Numbered from the stretch's first letter, positions 24,505-33,875 are shown. The stretch is 47,718 nt of DNA from Thalassolituus marinus (GCF_020320395.1 NZ_JAEDAH010000043.1:110035-157752), one strand, 5' to 3'. Notes: generated by a model not told the origin, from the sequence alone. Translations and numbers: made by a program.

Positions 24505-26190
24505 ATGAAACCGCAAATTGCAGAGCTTTTGTCCGCCGCCGTTGATTCACTGAAAACCCAGAATGTTGTTCCAGCGGATCTGGAACCACGCATTCAGGTC
24601 GAGAACACCCGCGACAAAGCGCATGGTGATCTGGCGACCAACCTGGCGATGATGCTGGCCAAGCCTGCCGGTAAAAACCCACGTGAACTGGCGCAGCTGC
24701 TGGTGGATGCTCTGCCGGACAACACTCTGGTGGAAAAAGTGGAGATCGCCGGTCCGGGCTTCATTAACTTCTATCTGTCGGATGAGTCCACTGCCAGCCT
24801 GATCAAAGCGGTACTGGAGCAGAAAGCTCAGTACGGCCGCAACAACGATGGTGAAGGCCGTAAGGTGCAGGTGGAGTTCGTATCGGCTAACCCGACTGGC
24901 CCACTGCATATCGGCCACGGTCGTGGTGCGGCGGTAGGCGACTGTCTGTGCCGTCTGCTGGAAGCGACCGGCTGGGATGTAACCCGTGAGTTTTACTACA
25001 ACGATGCCGGTGCGCAGATTAACAATCTGGCGCTGTCGGTACAGGCGCGCTGCAAAGGCCTGACTCCGGACGACGCGGGCTGGCCGGAGGATGGCTACCG
25101 TGGTGACTATATCGTCGAGCTGGCCAACAGCTACATGAACGGCGATACCGTTGAGTCTGCCGACCAGAGCTTTACCGGCGCTAAAGACGCCGACGATCTG
25201 GAAGCCATCCGTCACTTTGCGGTGGCTTACCTGCGTCGCGAACAGGATCTGGATCTGAAAGCCTTTGCTGTGGATTTCGATGTGTATTTCCTCGAATCGT
25301 CCCTGTACAGCGATGGCAAAGTTGAAGATGCGGTACAGCGTCTGATCGCTAACGGTTACACCTACGAAGATGGCGGCGCCCTGTGGCTGCGCACCACCGA
25401 CTTCGGTGATGACAAAGACCGCGTGATGCGGAAAACCGACGGCGGCTACACCTACTTCGTGCCGGACGTGGCCTACCACCTCGACAAATGGAACCGTGGC
25501 TTTACTCGTGTTGTGAACGAGCAGGGTGCCGACCACCACAGCACCATTACCCGTGTGCGTGCAGGTCTGCAGGCACTGAATACCGGTATTCCTAAGGGCT
25601 GGCCAGACTACGTACTGCACCAGATGGTGACGGTAATGCGTGGTGGCGAAGAAGTGAAAATTTCCAAGCGTGCCGGTAGTTACGTGACTCTGCGCGACCT
25701 GATCGACGAAGTAGGCCGTGATGCCACCCGTTACTTCCTGGCGGCGCGTAAAGCTGACAGCCAGCTGACCTTTGATATCGACCTGGCGCGCTCACAGTCT
25801 TCCGACAACCCGGTTTACTACATCCAGTACGCCCACGCTCGCGTATGTTCCATCTTCCGTAAGCTGGCTGAAGCTGGTCAGAGCTGGAGCGAGGAACTGG
25901 GTCTGGCGTCGCTGGCGGCACTGGAACTTGAGTCAGAAAAAGAACTCATTGTTAAGCTGGGTCGTTACCCTGAAGTGGTTAAGCGTTCGGCGTCCATCAA
26001 CGAGCCGCATAACATCGCTACTTACCTGCGTGAGCTGGCCGGTGATTTCCACGCCTGGTACAACTCCGAGAAAACGCTGGTAGAAGACGATGCCGTGCGT
26101 AATGCACGTCTGGCTCTGGCGGAAGCCGTACGTCAGGTAATTAACAATGGTCTGGATCTGCTGGGTGTTTCTGCACCGGAAGAGATGTAA
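24505..26190 (+). CDS. argS: Arginyl-tRNA synthetase
   Basis: A 561-residue class Ia synthetase that charges tRNA-Arg with arginine. The N-terminal Add-1 domain recognises the tRNA D-loop. The HIGH motif is [12 protein letters not shown] (about 130-141), the KMSK equivalent is KISKRAG (about 388-394), and a DALR anticodon-binding domain ends the protein. Length and motifs are standard. A SPOR-domain gene follows 177 bp downstream, the usual argS neighbour in many gammaproteobacteria. Confidence 0.97.
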   Translation: MKPQIAELLSAAVDSLKTQNVVPADLEPRIQVENTRDKAHGDLATNLAMMLAKPAGKNPRELAQLLVDALPDNTLVEKVEIAGPGFINFYLSDESTASLIKAVLEQKAQYGRNNDGEGRKVQVEFVSANPTGPLHIGHGRGAAVGDCLCRLLEATGWDVTREFYYNDAGAQINNLALSVQARCKGLTPDDAGWPEDGYRGDYIVELANSYMNGDTVESADQSFTGAKDADDLEAIRHFAVAYLRREQDLDLKAFAVDFDVYFLESSLYSDGKVEDAVQRLIANGYTYEDGGALWLRTTDFGDDKDRVMRKTDGGYTYFVPDVAYHLDKWNRGFTRVVNEQGADHHSTITRVRAGLQALNTGIPKGWPDYVLHQMVTVMRGGEEVKISKRAGSYVTLRDLIDEVGRDATRYFLAARKADSQLTFDIDLARSQSSDNPVYYIQYAHARVCSIFRKLAEAGQSWSEELGLASLAALELESEKELIVKLGRYPEVVKRSASINEPHNIATYLRELAGDFHAWYNSEKTLVEDDAVRNARLALAEAVRQVINNGLDLLGVSAPEEM

Positions 26191-26367
26191 GCTCTGGTTA
26201 TTGAAGCTTACGCATACGTCGTTAAAGTTTTACTCAAAATGCTCACTTATAACCACATAAGCTGTGCTTTTTCGTAAAACTTTGCCTTGTCTGCGAGGCG
26301 CTCAATACGCCAGAAAAACAGACAGAAGCTGTTCAACAATTTATGCGACAGGTAAACAGGAAGCACC

Positions 26368-26904
26368 ATGTCAGAAGGCGGTAGCAAAATTCCAAAGTGG
26401 GTGTGGATTACCACACCGACCCTGGCATTGGCGTTTGTCGGTTTTATTCTGTACCTGACCACCATTCCGGCCGGTGATGAACTGGATGCGGTGAAAGGCG
26501 ATGCACGCAAAGCGCTGCAGCTGGGTGTGGAAAAGGCGAAGGAAGAGACCGCTAAACAGGTGAGCAAACCGGCTTACGAGTTCTACAAACTGCTGGAAAA
26601 CCAGACGGTTGAAGTGCCAGAGGTCGAGGCTTATCAGTCCACGCCGAAAGACGATGTGAATTATCAGTATCGTCTGCAGGCGGGTTCTTTCCGCTCTGCC
26701 GATGATGCTGAGCGCCTGCGTGCCAGTCTGTTGCTGGAAGGGTTAACGGCCTACCGCCAGGAATCGACGGTGAACGGCAGTACCTGGCACCGGGTATTTG
26801 TCGGGCCTTTTACCGATCGCTCGAAAATGAATAAAGCGCAGGATTTACTGGCAGAGCGCAGCATCAGCCCGCTGGTGCTGAAAGAAGAAGTTAAAAAGCA
26901 GTAA
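26368..26904 (+). CDS. SPOR-domain inner-membrane protein (FtsN-like)
   Basis: A 178-residue bitopic protein: short cytoplasmic N-terminus, one membrane helix (about 15-34, ITTPTLALAFVGFILYLTTI), a charged linker, and a C-terminal SPOR domain (YRLQAGSFRSADDAERLRASLLLEGLTAYRQ, then WHRVFVGPFTDRSKMNKAQDLL). SPOR domains bind denuded septal peptidoglycan, so a role in division or the cell wall is expected. The position after argS is conserved in related bacteria. A terminator follows at once. Confidence 0.9.
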   Translation: MSEGGSKIPKWVWITTPTLALAFVGFILYLTTIPAGDELDAVKGDARKALQLGVEKAKEETAKQVSKPAYEFYKLLENQTVEVPEVEAYQSTPKDDVNYQYRLQAGSFRSADDAERLRASLLLEGLTAYRQESTVNGSTWHRVFVGPFTDRSKMNKAQDLLAERSISPLVLKEEVKKQ

Positions 26905-26913
26905 TTAACTGTG

Positions 26914-26943
26914 AAAAAACGCCTCAACTGAGGCGTTTTTTTA
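26914..26943. terminator. Strong intrinsic terminator between the SPOR gene and recQ
   Basis: ACGCCTCA and TGAGGCGT form a stem with a 2-nt gap, flanked by A-run and T-run, so it may act in both directions. It ends about 50 bp before the RecQ-like start. Confidence 0.9.
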
Positions 26944-26993
26944 TGCACCACCCTATAGTCGCTATTCTCGTTTTTTCACAAGGAAAGGCACGT

Positions 26994-28973
26994 ATGACAC
27001 AGACGGCCTGGCAGGATGTATTACAGCAACAGTTTGGCTTCGCGCAATTACGCACCGGACAACAACCCGTGGTGGAAGCCTTGCTGGCAGGTAAATCAGC
27101 CGCTGCTATTTTTCCCACCGGTTCCGGGAAGTCGTTGTGTTATCAGCTGCCTGCGTTAATGCTGCCACATCTGACGCTGGTGATTTCACCCTTGCTGGCC
27201 TTGATGCAGGATCAGGTGCAGTTTCTGCGCAGCAAAGGAATTAACGCTGCCACTATTGATTCCAGCCAGAGCCGGGACGAAACACAGGACGTGATGAACG
27301 GCGTACGCAGTGGCACCGTAAAAATCTTAATGGTGTCGGTCGAGCGCCTGAAGAACGAGCGCTTCCGTCAGTTTATTAATCAGATACCGATCTCGTTGCT
27401 GGTGGTGGACGAAGCCCACTGTATTTCTGAATGGGGTCATAACTTTCGCCCGGATTATTTAAAGCTGCCCGATTACTGCCGTGAATTTCAGGTGCCACAG
27501 GTGTTGCTGTTAACCGCAACGGCGACCACTGCGGTTATTAATGATATGCAGCGGCATTTTGCTATTGCACCGGAAAATGTCGTTTGTACCGGCTTTTACC
27601 GACCCAATTTACGCTTGCTGGCACAACCAACACCCTTGGCGCAGCGTGCCGATAAATGCACTACCTGGCTGAATTATCTGGCGCGTAAAAGCGCGGAAAA
27701 ACAGCAGGATTTTGCGGCTATTGTATACGTTACTTTGCAGGCAACTGCCGAAGACGTTGCGGCGACATTAAACAGCCGCTTACCGTTCGCGGTAGAGGCT
27801 TATCACGCCGGACTGGATGCCCCGACCCGTGAAGCAATTCAGCAACGTTTTATGCAGGGCCAGACGCCGGTTATTGTCGCCACCATTGCTTTTGGTATGG
27901 GCGTGGATAAGAGCAATATCCGTCAGGTGATTCACTACGATCTGCCGAAATCCATAGAGAACTACAGCCAGGAAATCGGCCGCGCCGGACGAGATGGCAA
28001 CGCGTCTGATTGCATTATGCTGGGCGATAGCAGTGGCCTGACGGTACTGGAGAACTTTGTCTACGGCGATACGCCGGAGGCCAGCTGTATTCGTCTGGTG
28101 CTGGATACCATTAAAGCGCAGCAAAGCGGCGGTCAGTGGGAAGTGCTGATGACGCCGCTGTCGGCGGCCAGCAATATTCGTTTATTACCACTGAAAACCC
28201 TGCTGGTTAATCTGGAAATGCGTGGCGTATTAACCTCGCTGTACAGCTATTTTGCCGAATATAAATACCGCCTGACGGTCAGTGAAAGTGAATTGCTGGC
28301 GCATTTTCAGCCTGAGCAGCAACAGTTTTTGCAGGCCATTCTGTCCAGCAGTGATAAGGGACGGGTGTGGTACAGCCTGAATACCGAAGCGTTATTTAAA
28401 ACCGTAGGCAGCGATGATATTCAGGTGCGTACGCGGGCGCTGACAGCACTGGAGTTTTGTCAGGAGCGTGGCTGGTTGCAGCTGGAAAGCAAGCAGATGA
28501 CTGATGTATATCGGGTGAATGAGCAGGCATTGAATGCAGCTGAATTGGCCGACGAGTTGTACCAGCATTTTCTGCATAAGCAGCAAAGTGAGATTGGGCG
28601 TATTCACGCCATGCTCGATTTATTCCGCCAGCCAAAGTGTCTGAGCCGGCAGCTGGCGGCTTATTTTGCTCAGCCACTGGCGCAGAATTGCGGTCATTGT
28701 TCGGTTTGTCGCGGCCAGTTTGTGGCGTGGAACGATGCCCCCGCCACGGTGCTGTGCCCGCCTGATCTGCCTGCCTTGTGTCAGCAACTGGATCAGCAGG
28801 TGACGGCCACCTTCGGCTGCGCGGCCAGTGATGAGCTGTTAACCCGTTATTTCTGTGGTATTCATGTGCCATGGCTGAGCAAGGTTAAGGCGCGTTCTCT
28901 GGGCTCTATGGGGCGGCTGGAACAGGTGCCTTACGCTCAGGTGAAGCAGTGGGTCAGCGGCAGCCGACGCTGA
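26994..28973 (+). CDS. RecQ-family ATP-dependent DNA helicase
   Basis: A 659-residue superfamily 2 helicase. Walker A FPTGSGKSLCYQLPAL (about 41-56), DEAH box VVDEAHCISEWGHNFRPDY (about 139-157), motif V/VI region FGMGVDKSNIRQVIHYDLPKS and GRAGRDG are intact. A zinc-binding set follows with a Cys near 550 and CGHCSVC near 569. No HRDC domain is evident, and the C-terminal part beyond the zinc site differs from E. coli RecQ, so I leave the symbol open. The ATG at 26994 is preceded by AAGGAAAGG; the open frame upstream runs into the terminator. Confidence 0.9.
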   Translation: MTQTAWQDVLQQQFGFAQLRTGQQPVVEALLAGKSAAAIFPTGSGKSLCYQLPALMLPHLTLVISPLLALMQDQVQFLRSKGINAATIDSSQSRDETQDVMNGVRSGTVKILMVSVERLKNERFRQFINQIPISLLVVDEAHCISEWGHNFRPDYLKLPDYCREFQVPQVLLLTATATTAVINDMQRHFAIAPENVVCTGFYRPNLRLLAQPTPLAQRADKCTTWLNYLARKSAEKQQDFAAIVYVTLQATAEDVAATLNSRLPFAVEAYHAGLDAPTREAIQQRFMQGQTPVIVATIAFGMGVDKSNIRQVIHYDLPKSIENYSQEIGRAGRDGNASDCIMLGDSSGLTVLENFVYGDTPEASCIRLVLDTIKAQQSGGQWEVLMTPLSAASNIRLLPLKTLLVNLEMRGVLTSLYSYFAEYKYRLTVSESELLAHFQPEQQQFLQAILSSSDKGRVWYSLNTEALFKTVGSDDIQVRTRALTALEFCQERGWLQLESKQMTDVYRVNEQALNAAELADELYQHFLHKQQSEIGRIHAMLDLFRQPKCLSRQLAAYFAQPLAQNCGHCSVCRGQFVAWNDAPATVLCPPDLPALCQQLDQQVTATFGCAASDELLTRYFCGIHVPWLSKVKARSLGSMGRLEQVPYAQVKQWVSGSRR

Positions 28974-28988
28974 CAGCAGGAGAAATGC

Positions 28989-29852
28989 ATGGCGATTGAG
29001 CAGACAACGGAATACCTCAGCATTCAGACCGCAGAAGGCCCGCGCCGTATGGCCTGGCAGTGCTGGCGCGACAGTAGTGCTGAGCCACGGCCATTGCTGA
29101 TCTGTGTACATGGTTTGACGCGCAACAGCCGCGATTTCGACCTGCTGGCAGAGAGGCTGGCCGCACAGTATGTCGTTATATGCCCCGATGTACTGGGGCG
29201 TGGCGACAGCGACTGGCTGCAGAATCCGGCGCTGTACGGTTACCCGCTGTATATCAGCCAGATGCAGCAACTGCTGAGCCATCTGTACAGCCAGTTTGGC
29301 GTTGCGGAATGCGACTGGCTGGGCACCTCTATGGGCGGTCTGATTGGCATGATGCTGGCTGCCAATCCAGCTTCCGGTATTCGTCGGCTGGTATTGAACG
29401 ATATTGGCCCTTTTATTCCCTACAGCGCGTTGCGGCGTTTGGGTGACTATGTGGGTAAGGCGGGTACGTTTGTCGATGTGACAGCGGTAGAGGCCTATCT
29501 GCGTAAGGTGGCTGCGCCTTTTGGTCCACTGACGGATGAACAATGGCAGCATCTGGCCCGGCATGGTTCAGAGCCCTGCGATGAGGGGCTGCGTCTGCGT
29601 TATGACCCGGGTATTGCTGATGGGCTGAAGCTGGTTACTGAAGATGTTGATCTCAGTGCGGTGTGGCAGGTAGTGAGTTGTCCGGTGCTGGTATTGCGTG
29701 GTGCAGAGTCAGATTTGTTGCTTGCAGCAACCGCGCGCAGCATGCTGCAACGGCCGGATACACAGTTGGTCGAATTTCCAGGTGTAGGCCATGCGCCTAT
29801 GCTTATGGCCAAAGATCAGATAAATGCAGTAGAGCATTTCCTGTTCGGCTGA
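28989..29852 (+). CDS. Alpha/beta hydrolase
   Basis: A 287-residue soluble alpha/beta hydrolase. The oxyanion region is VHGLTRNSRDFD (about 39-50), the nucleophile elbow GTSMGG (about 115-120), the acid Asp in LRGAESDLLL (about 240) and the His in FPGVGHAPML (about 267). Substrate is not evident. It starts 15 bp after the RecQ-like gene with AGGAG upstream and probably shares its transcript. Confidence 0.85.
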   Translation: MAIEQTTEYLSIQTAEGPRRMAWQCWRDSSAEPRPLLICVHGLTRNSRDFDLLAERLAAQYVVICPDVLGRGDSDWLQNPALYGYPLYISQMQQLLSHLYSQFGVAECDWLGTSMGGLIGMMLAANPASGIRRLVLNDIGPFIPYSALRRLGDYVGKAGTFVDVTAVEAYLRKVAAPFGPLTDEQWQHLARHGSEPCDEGLRLRYDPGIADGLKLVTEDVDLSAVWQVVSCPVLVLRGAESDLLLAATARSMLQRPDTQLVEFPGVGHAPMLMAKDQINAVEHFLFG

Positions 29853-29970
29853 CCTGCCTGGCCGGATTACAGAATCCGTACAAAATAACAACAAAAACCC
29901 GCCACGAATGACAGAACGGCTGTTCAACAGTGTTCTACACTCATAGTAATGAAAGTTAATTTGGGTGTAT

Positions 29971-30105
29971 GTGGTGAATCACTTCAAACTTACCGACATC
30001 GAAAGCGATGATCTGACTGAGGAGCAGATGCTCCACATTCATATTGTTGCGGCCCTCGCCAGCAGTTTGCTGTTGTTTGCGGTGGCCTACATGACCATCA
30101 GCTGA
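29971..30105 (+). CDS. 44-residue single-span membrane peptide
   Basis: A small frame starting with GTG (29971; the next codon, 29974, is also GTG) encodes a charged acidic N-terminus (KLTDIESDDLTEEQMLHIH) followed by one membrane helix of about 20 residues (VAALASSLLLFAVAYMTI). An intrinsic terminator lies 40 bp downstream, and it fills an otherwise empty gap. No strong ribosome-binding site is seen, so this is a candidate. Function unknown. Confidence 0.45.
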   Translation: MVNHFKLTDIESDDLTEEQMLHIHIVAALASSLLLFAVAYMTIS

Positions 30106-30144
30106 ACTGGCTGATATGCAGCAGGCTGGGTCCTGCTGATCTCA

Positions 30145-30171
30145 AAGCCTGCCCTTACGGCAGGCTTTTTT
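30145..30171. terminator. Intrinsic terminator
   Basis: AAGCCTGCC (30145-30153), loop CTTAC and GGCAGGCTT (30159-30167), followed by T-run. It closes the hydrolase/small-peptide region ahead of the convergent yqhD gene. Confidence 0.9.
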
Positions 30172-30223
30172 GTGCCTGTTTTCCGCCAGTGCGCAGCCCG
30201 AAGGCCACGCAGAGGGTGGTGAA

Positions 30224-31384
30224 TCAGGCGTACGCGTCTTCAAGGATGGCGCGACTGATATCCAGCGTCAGGTCACCGCTTTCAGACAGCGCTGTCATAC
30301 CGTGTTTTTCCAGCGCATCGATCACATCACTGAGCTGCTCCTGAGCGACACCATACTCTGACAGGCGGGTTTTAATTCCCACAGATTCAAAGAACGCGCG
30401 GGTTTTGCCGATAGCGGCATCAATGCGCTGGTCTTCACTGCCATCACGGATGTCCCATACACGCTCAGCATACTGCAGTAACTTGGCGCGCTTTTTATCC
30501 TTGCGCAGCTTCCAGGCGGATGGCTGCACAATGGCCAGCGTCTGCGCGTGATCAATGCCGAACAGAGCGGTCAGCTCATGGCCGATCATGTGCGTACTCC
30601 AGTCATGCGGTACGCCTGCACCGATAAAGCCATTCAGAGCCCAGGTTGCGCTCCACACCAGGGCTGAGCGCGCTTCGTAGTTATCTTTCTCGGCCAGCGT
30701 AAGCGGGGCTGTTTCGATCAGGGTTTTCAGCAGACCCTCGGCAGTTCGGTCCTGTACCGGCGCATTGGCCGGGAAGGTGACGTACTGCTCGAGAATATGC
30801 ACGAAGGCATCGACGATACCATTGGCAACCTGGATATCTGGCAGCGTGAAGGTCAGTGACGGGTCCAGAAACGAGAATTTCGGATAGTTCAGCGGACTCA
30901 TTACCGGGAACTTGCCGCCCTGATAAGAAACCACCGCACCCATATTCATTTCGGAACCGGTGGCCGGCAGGGTAGCGACTGTGCCCATCGGAATGGCTGT
31001 ACTGATCGGCAGTGGACCAAAGCCATGATAGAGCAGGCTGGCTTCATCTCCCTCAAATGGCGCTGCTGCGGCAACGAACTTGGTGCCGTCCATTACTGAG
31101 CCGCCGCCTACGGCGAGCAGGAAATCGACGTTCTCGCGGCGCACAATTTCGACGGCTTGCATCAGGGTTTCAAACTTAGGGTTGGGCTCAATGCCGCCGA
31201 ACTCCACGACGCTGCGCTCGCCAAGGCTGCTGATGACTTTGTCGAGGGTGCCGAAGCGTTTAACACTGCCACCGCCATACAGCACCAGTACCTTGGCCTC
31301 GGCGGGAATCAGCTTATCCAGTTCTGCCAGACGATCCCGGCCAAAGACGATATGGGTAGGATTGTAGTAATCGAAGTTTTGCAT
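30224..31384 (-). CDS. yqhD: NADPH-dependent aldehyde reductase YqhD (iron-containing ADH family)
   Basis: A 386-residue group III alcohol dehydrogenase that reduces short aldehydes with NADPH. The nucleotide site GGGS appears twice (LYGGGSVKRFG about 36-46 and AVGGGSVMDGTKF about 92-104). Metal ligands fit DAFVH (about 194-198) and the His residues in PHDWSTHMIGHEL and FGIDHAQ. Sequence and length follow E. coli YqhD. The AraC-type gene is divergent, as yqhC is beside yqhD in enterobacteria, which supports the assignment. Confidence 0.94.
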   Translation of the reverse strand: MQNFDYYNPTHIVFGRDRLAELDKLIPAEAKVLVLYGGGSVKRFGTLDKVISSLGERSVVEFGGIEPNPKFETLMQAVEIVRRENVDFLLAVGGGSVMDGTKFVAAAAPFEGDEASLLYHGFGPLPISTAIPMGTVATLPATGSEMNMGAVVSYQGGKFPVMSPLNYPKFSFLDPSLTFTLPDIQVANGIVDAFVHILEQYVTFPANAPVQDRTAEGLLKTLIETAPLTLAEKDNYEARSALVWSATWALNGFIGAGVPHDWSTHMIGHELTALFGIDHAQTLAIVQPSAWKLRKDKKRAKLLQYAERVWDIRDGSEDQRIDAAIGKTRAFFESVGIKTRLSEYGVAQEQLSDVIDALEKHGMTALSESGDLTLDISRAILEDAYA

Positions 31385-31488
31385 GTGACGGTTCTCCCGA
31401 AGGTGTGGTCAATTCATCTGATGTGTACAGATTAAGCCTTTGGGAGTTTTTCAGAATGGGCTATACACCCAGAATCATGCCTAAAACT

Positions 31489-31500
31489 ATCACTTGTGAT
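31489..31500. promoter_or_regulatory. Palindrome in the yqhD/yqhC divergent region
   Basis: ATCAC-TT-GTGAT lies midway in the 192-bp divergent region. AraC-type activators usually bind direct repeats, so this may instead be a site for a dimeric global regulator or chance. Low confidence. Confidence 0.25.
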
Positions 31501-31576
31501 TTTTTTTGCGAGATCCTGGTGCATGTCAGCGGTACACTTTGCTTTCGGTAAATGATTGATACAGCGGGAGCTGGAG

Positions 31577-32446
31577 ATGAGTTCGTTAGTCGATAATCTG
31601 AGCGTTCTGGCAGCGAAAGAAGGCTATAACCGCACGGCTCTCAGTGGTGTGGGGGTATTTCGCTCTGATTCATCCTCGGCGCGAGAGCCGCTGTGTTACA
31701 GCCAGGGCGTTATTATCATGGCGCAGGGGAGTAAACGTGTGTACCTGGATGAGCAGGCATACGACTACAACCCGGATAACTATCTTGTACTGACGCTGCC
31801 ATTGCCTGCTGAATGCGAGACGCTGGTCGAGCCGGGTAAGCCAATGCTGTCACTGATACTCGATATAGACATTACCCTGCTGAATGAGTTGGTGCGTTTG
31901 TTTGATGAGCATGGCCCTTTAGGTCAGCGTGCGCGTCAGCCTGATAACAAGGGGCTGTACGTCAGTCAGTGCACGGATGAGCTGTCGTGCGTGGTTGAAC
32001 GGCTGGCGCAGGTACTGCGTTCGCCGATGGAAAGCGCTGTGCTCGGAGCCGGGCTGAAGCGCGAAGTGCTGTTCCATATTCTGAAGGGGCCGAATGCGGC
32101 GCCACTGTTTGCGCTGGTTTCTCACAATACTCACCTGGCTCGTCTGGAGCGGGCGATGAAGTATCTGCATGAGCACTATGATCAGAACCTGGATGTAGAG
32201 CAGCTGGCAGCGATGGCCAATATGAGCCCGTCGAGTTTTCACCGTAATTTTCGCCAGATCACTGCGTCCTCACCGATTCAGTATGTGAAGAAAATTCGCC
32301 TGACGCGTGCACGTGAGCTGCTGATGGATCAGGGGGTAAAAGTGAAGCAGGCGGCGGCCCGCGTTGGTTATGAAAGCCCGACACAATTCAGCCGGGAATT
32401 TAAGCGCTATTTCGGCCATAGCCCGCAGGAAACACTGTCGGCATGA
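31577..32446 (+). CDS. AraC-family activator, YqhC-like
   Basis: A 289-residue regulator with an AraC-type N-terminal effector domain of the DUF6597/AraC_N kind (about 1-160) and a C-terminal double HTH (LDVEQLAAMANMSPSSFHRNFRQIT, then VKQAAARVGYESPTQFSREFKRYFGHSP). I choose the ATG at 31577, preceded by GGGAG with 6-nt spacing, over the ATG at 31556. By analogy with E. coli YqhC it should activate yqhD in response to reactive aldehydes. Confidence 0.9.
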   Translation: MSSLVDNLSVLAAKEGYNRTALSGVGVFRSDSSSAREPLCYSQGVIIMAQGSKRVYLDEQAYDYNPDNYLVLTLPLPAECETLVEPGKPMLSLILDIDITLLNELVRLFDEHGPLGQRARQPDNKGLYVSQCTDELSCVVERLAQVLRSPMESAVLGAGLKREVLFHILKGPNAAPLFALVSHNTHLARLERAMKYLHEHYDQNLDVEQLAAMANMSPSSFHRNFRQITASSPIQYVKKIRLTRARELLMDQGVKVKQAAARVGYESPTQFSREFKRYFGHSPQETLSA

Positions 32447-32477
32447 ACGGAGAGGCTGGCTGAATAAAGTCAGACTG

Positions 32478-32503
32478 CAGAAACGAAAAAGCCCCGCTCT
32501 TTT
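32478..32503 (+). repeat. Left copy of the tRNA-Phe terminator repeat
   Basis: 26 bp beginning CAGAAACGAAAAAGCCCC are identical to sequence at 33519, 33694 and 33869, beside tRNA-Phe. Only one arm of the terminator stem is present here, so it cannot fold like the tRNA terminator; it looks like a recombination scar. AAATGGTG follows, as in the tRNA-proximal copies, with 23 bp missing between. Confidence 0.85.
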
Positions 32504-32530
32504 AAATGGTGATGAGCAGCGCATTTGGCT

Positions 32531-32659
32531 TTACTTGAGTTTTGCCCCTTTGCTTTTCATGTGGGCTTTTATTTGCGCAGCAATCTGGTTGGCCCGAGCT
32601 GCAGCATTTTCAGGAGAAGCCTCACCGGCTAAAGGCGAGTATTGCTTTTCGTGATCCAT
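32531..32659 (-). CDS. 42-residue Ala/Lys-rich peptide, third gene of the tRNA-Phe cassette
   Basis: The frame begins MDHEKQYSPLAGEASPENAA and continues ARANQIAAQIKAHMKSKGAKLK, a short basic amphipathic helix. It starts 10 nt after the stop of the 67-residue gene in the same direction, so it is probably translated from the same mRNA, although no strong ribosome-binding site is visible. No family recognised. Confidence 0.55.
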   Translation of the reverse strand: MDHEKQYSPLAGEASPENAAARANQIAAQIKAHMKSKGAKLK

Positions 32660-32669
32660 GACGGATGGA

Positions 32670-32873
32670 TTAGTTGTTTTCTGTGTCATCCTGACTGATC
32701 TCCTTCATTGTCTTTTGTGTGCCGGAAGCAAGGTAGTCTGGCTCATTATTACCCTTTGCCAGCCTTTCTAGTTCCTGTGCTCGTCGTTTAGCGAACTCTT
32801 CTATTTCCTTTTGAGTCCAGCCCTTTTTTTGTCTTGCATCAGCTAAGCGCTTTTCGTCTTTTGAATCAGTCAT
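32670..32873 (-). CDS. 67-residue highly charged protein, second gene of the tRNA-Phe cassette
   Basis: A small hydrophilic, lysine- and glutamate-rich, probably helical protein (TDSKDEKRLADARQKKGW, TQKEIEEFAKRRAQELERL) with an acidic tail. Its ATG at 32873 overlaps the stop of the GNAT-like gene (TGATG); a GTG one codon upstream is also possible. Length and charge would fit an antitoxin or adaptor, but there is no recognisable DNA-binding motif, so no function is assigned. Confidence 0.7.
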   Translation of the reverse strand: MTDSKDEKRLADARQKKGWTQKEIEEFAKRRAQELERLAKGNNEPDYLASGTQKTMKEISQDDTENN

Positions 32874-33394
32874 CACAATATGTCTCGTGTGAGATAGTCG
32901 CCTTTAGTGACGTAGGTGTATCCGTACTTTTCGTAGAAAGCTTTTACAGTGTCATTAACAGGATTCATGATTCTAATATGATTGGCATTTATCATTCGAG
33001 CGTAGATCTCGTAAGCCAGAATGATGACGTCAAATACGTTTGACCTGCTGCCCAGGTCTCTCGGCATTGCCTCGACTACATCAAGCCTCATGCCAGTCGC
33101 ATTGTACGTTGGACGACCAATCGATATTGCAGACAACTGAGATTGCTCCCACACAGCTATTTCAAAGCGTTTCGGGTAGTTCGCACGGTAAAAATTATAG
33201 TTACTGATCCAATCCCAATCGTACTGCCTGAGAGATGATAAGCTCCAGGCTTGAGTTGCCTGCAGGGCTTGGCTGGTTATCGGCGTTAGCCTGAATCGTT
33301 CACCTGCTGACCGTTCTGCAACTTGCAGTGTTAGCTCGCGAATTTTCGCGTAGCGCATTTCAGCCTCGGTTCTCGATGGTGGAGCCATTGCCAT
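32873..33394 (-). CDS. GNAT-like acetyltransferase-fold protein, first gene of the tRNA-Phe cassette
   Basis: A 173-residue protein whose C-terminal half follows the GNAT pattern: a central strand (LSAISIGRPTYNATGMRLDVVEAMPRD, about 89-115), a long helix, then INANHIRIMNPVNDTVKAFYEKYGYTYV (about 135-162), the typical last part of the acetyl-CoA fold. The canonical R/QxxGxG/A loop is not clear, so catalysis is unproven. AAGGAG lies 5 nt before the ATG. It is visibly more AT-rich than the core genes nearby. Together with the next two genes it forms an operon flanked by tRNA-Phe terminator copies. Confidence 0.65.
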   Translation of the reverse strand: MAMAPPSRTEAEMRYAKIRELTLQVAERSAGERFRLTPITSQALQATQAWSLSSLRQYDWDWISNYNFYRANYPKRFEIAVWEQSQLSAISIGRPTYNATGMRLDVVEAMPRDLGSRSNVFDVIILAYEIYARMINANHIRIMNPVNDTVKAFYEKYGYTYVTKGDYLTRDIL

Positions 33395-33587
33395 ATCACT
33401 CCTTGATTGTGGCTTTGGCTATTCTATTGCGCAGCTTGTTGAGTACTTAATGAAGTAGAGAAAAATCAACCGCAATGCTTAGGGCTGTTAGGTAGTGAGG
33501 GCGGGAGAGTCGTACGTCCAGAAACGAAAAAGCCCCGCTCTTTTGCAAGTAGCTAGGCTCTTAGAATAAATGGTGCCCAGAGGTGGA

Positions 33588-33655
33588 CAAATGGGTAGGG
33601 AGCCCATTTGCACAGCCGCAGGCTGCCCGCAGGGGCATAGCCATGGATGGCTATG
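33588..33655. other. Cluster of four consecutive hairpins in each repeat unit
   Basis: In the first unit: CAAATGGG/CCCATTTG (33588-33610), CAGCC/GGCTG (33613-33625), GCCC/GGGC (33625-33636) and CATAGCCAT/ATGGCTATG (33636-33655), the stems all perfect and nearly contiguous. The same block recurs 175 bp later with a few changes. Such density of palindromes suggests a REP/MITE-like mobile or protein-binding element inserted into a tRNA-derived duplicate. Confidence 0.75.
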
Positions 33656-33875
33656 ATGAATCGAACCTGTGAGGTGACGCCTGAACGAAACGCCAGAAAC
33701 GAAAAAGCCCCGCTCTTTTGCAAGTAGCGAGGCTCTTAGAATAAATGGTGCCCAGAGGCGGACAAATGGGGAGGGAACCTATTTGCACAGCCGCAGGCTG
33801 CCCGCAGGGGCATAGCCATGGATGGCTATGATGAATCGAACCCGTGAGGTGACGCCTGAACGAAACGCCAGAAAC

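Noticed and set aside
24547..25620. 357-codon antisense frame inside argS
   Set aside because: Long open shadow caused by GC-biased codon use in argS; no family pattern and no ribosome-binding site.
33487..33493. GTTAGGT as an integron attC core site for the three-gene cassette
   Set aside because: No matching RYYYAAC partner or foldable attC structure at the cassette ends, and no integron integrase; the tRNA-Phe repeats explain the borders better.
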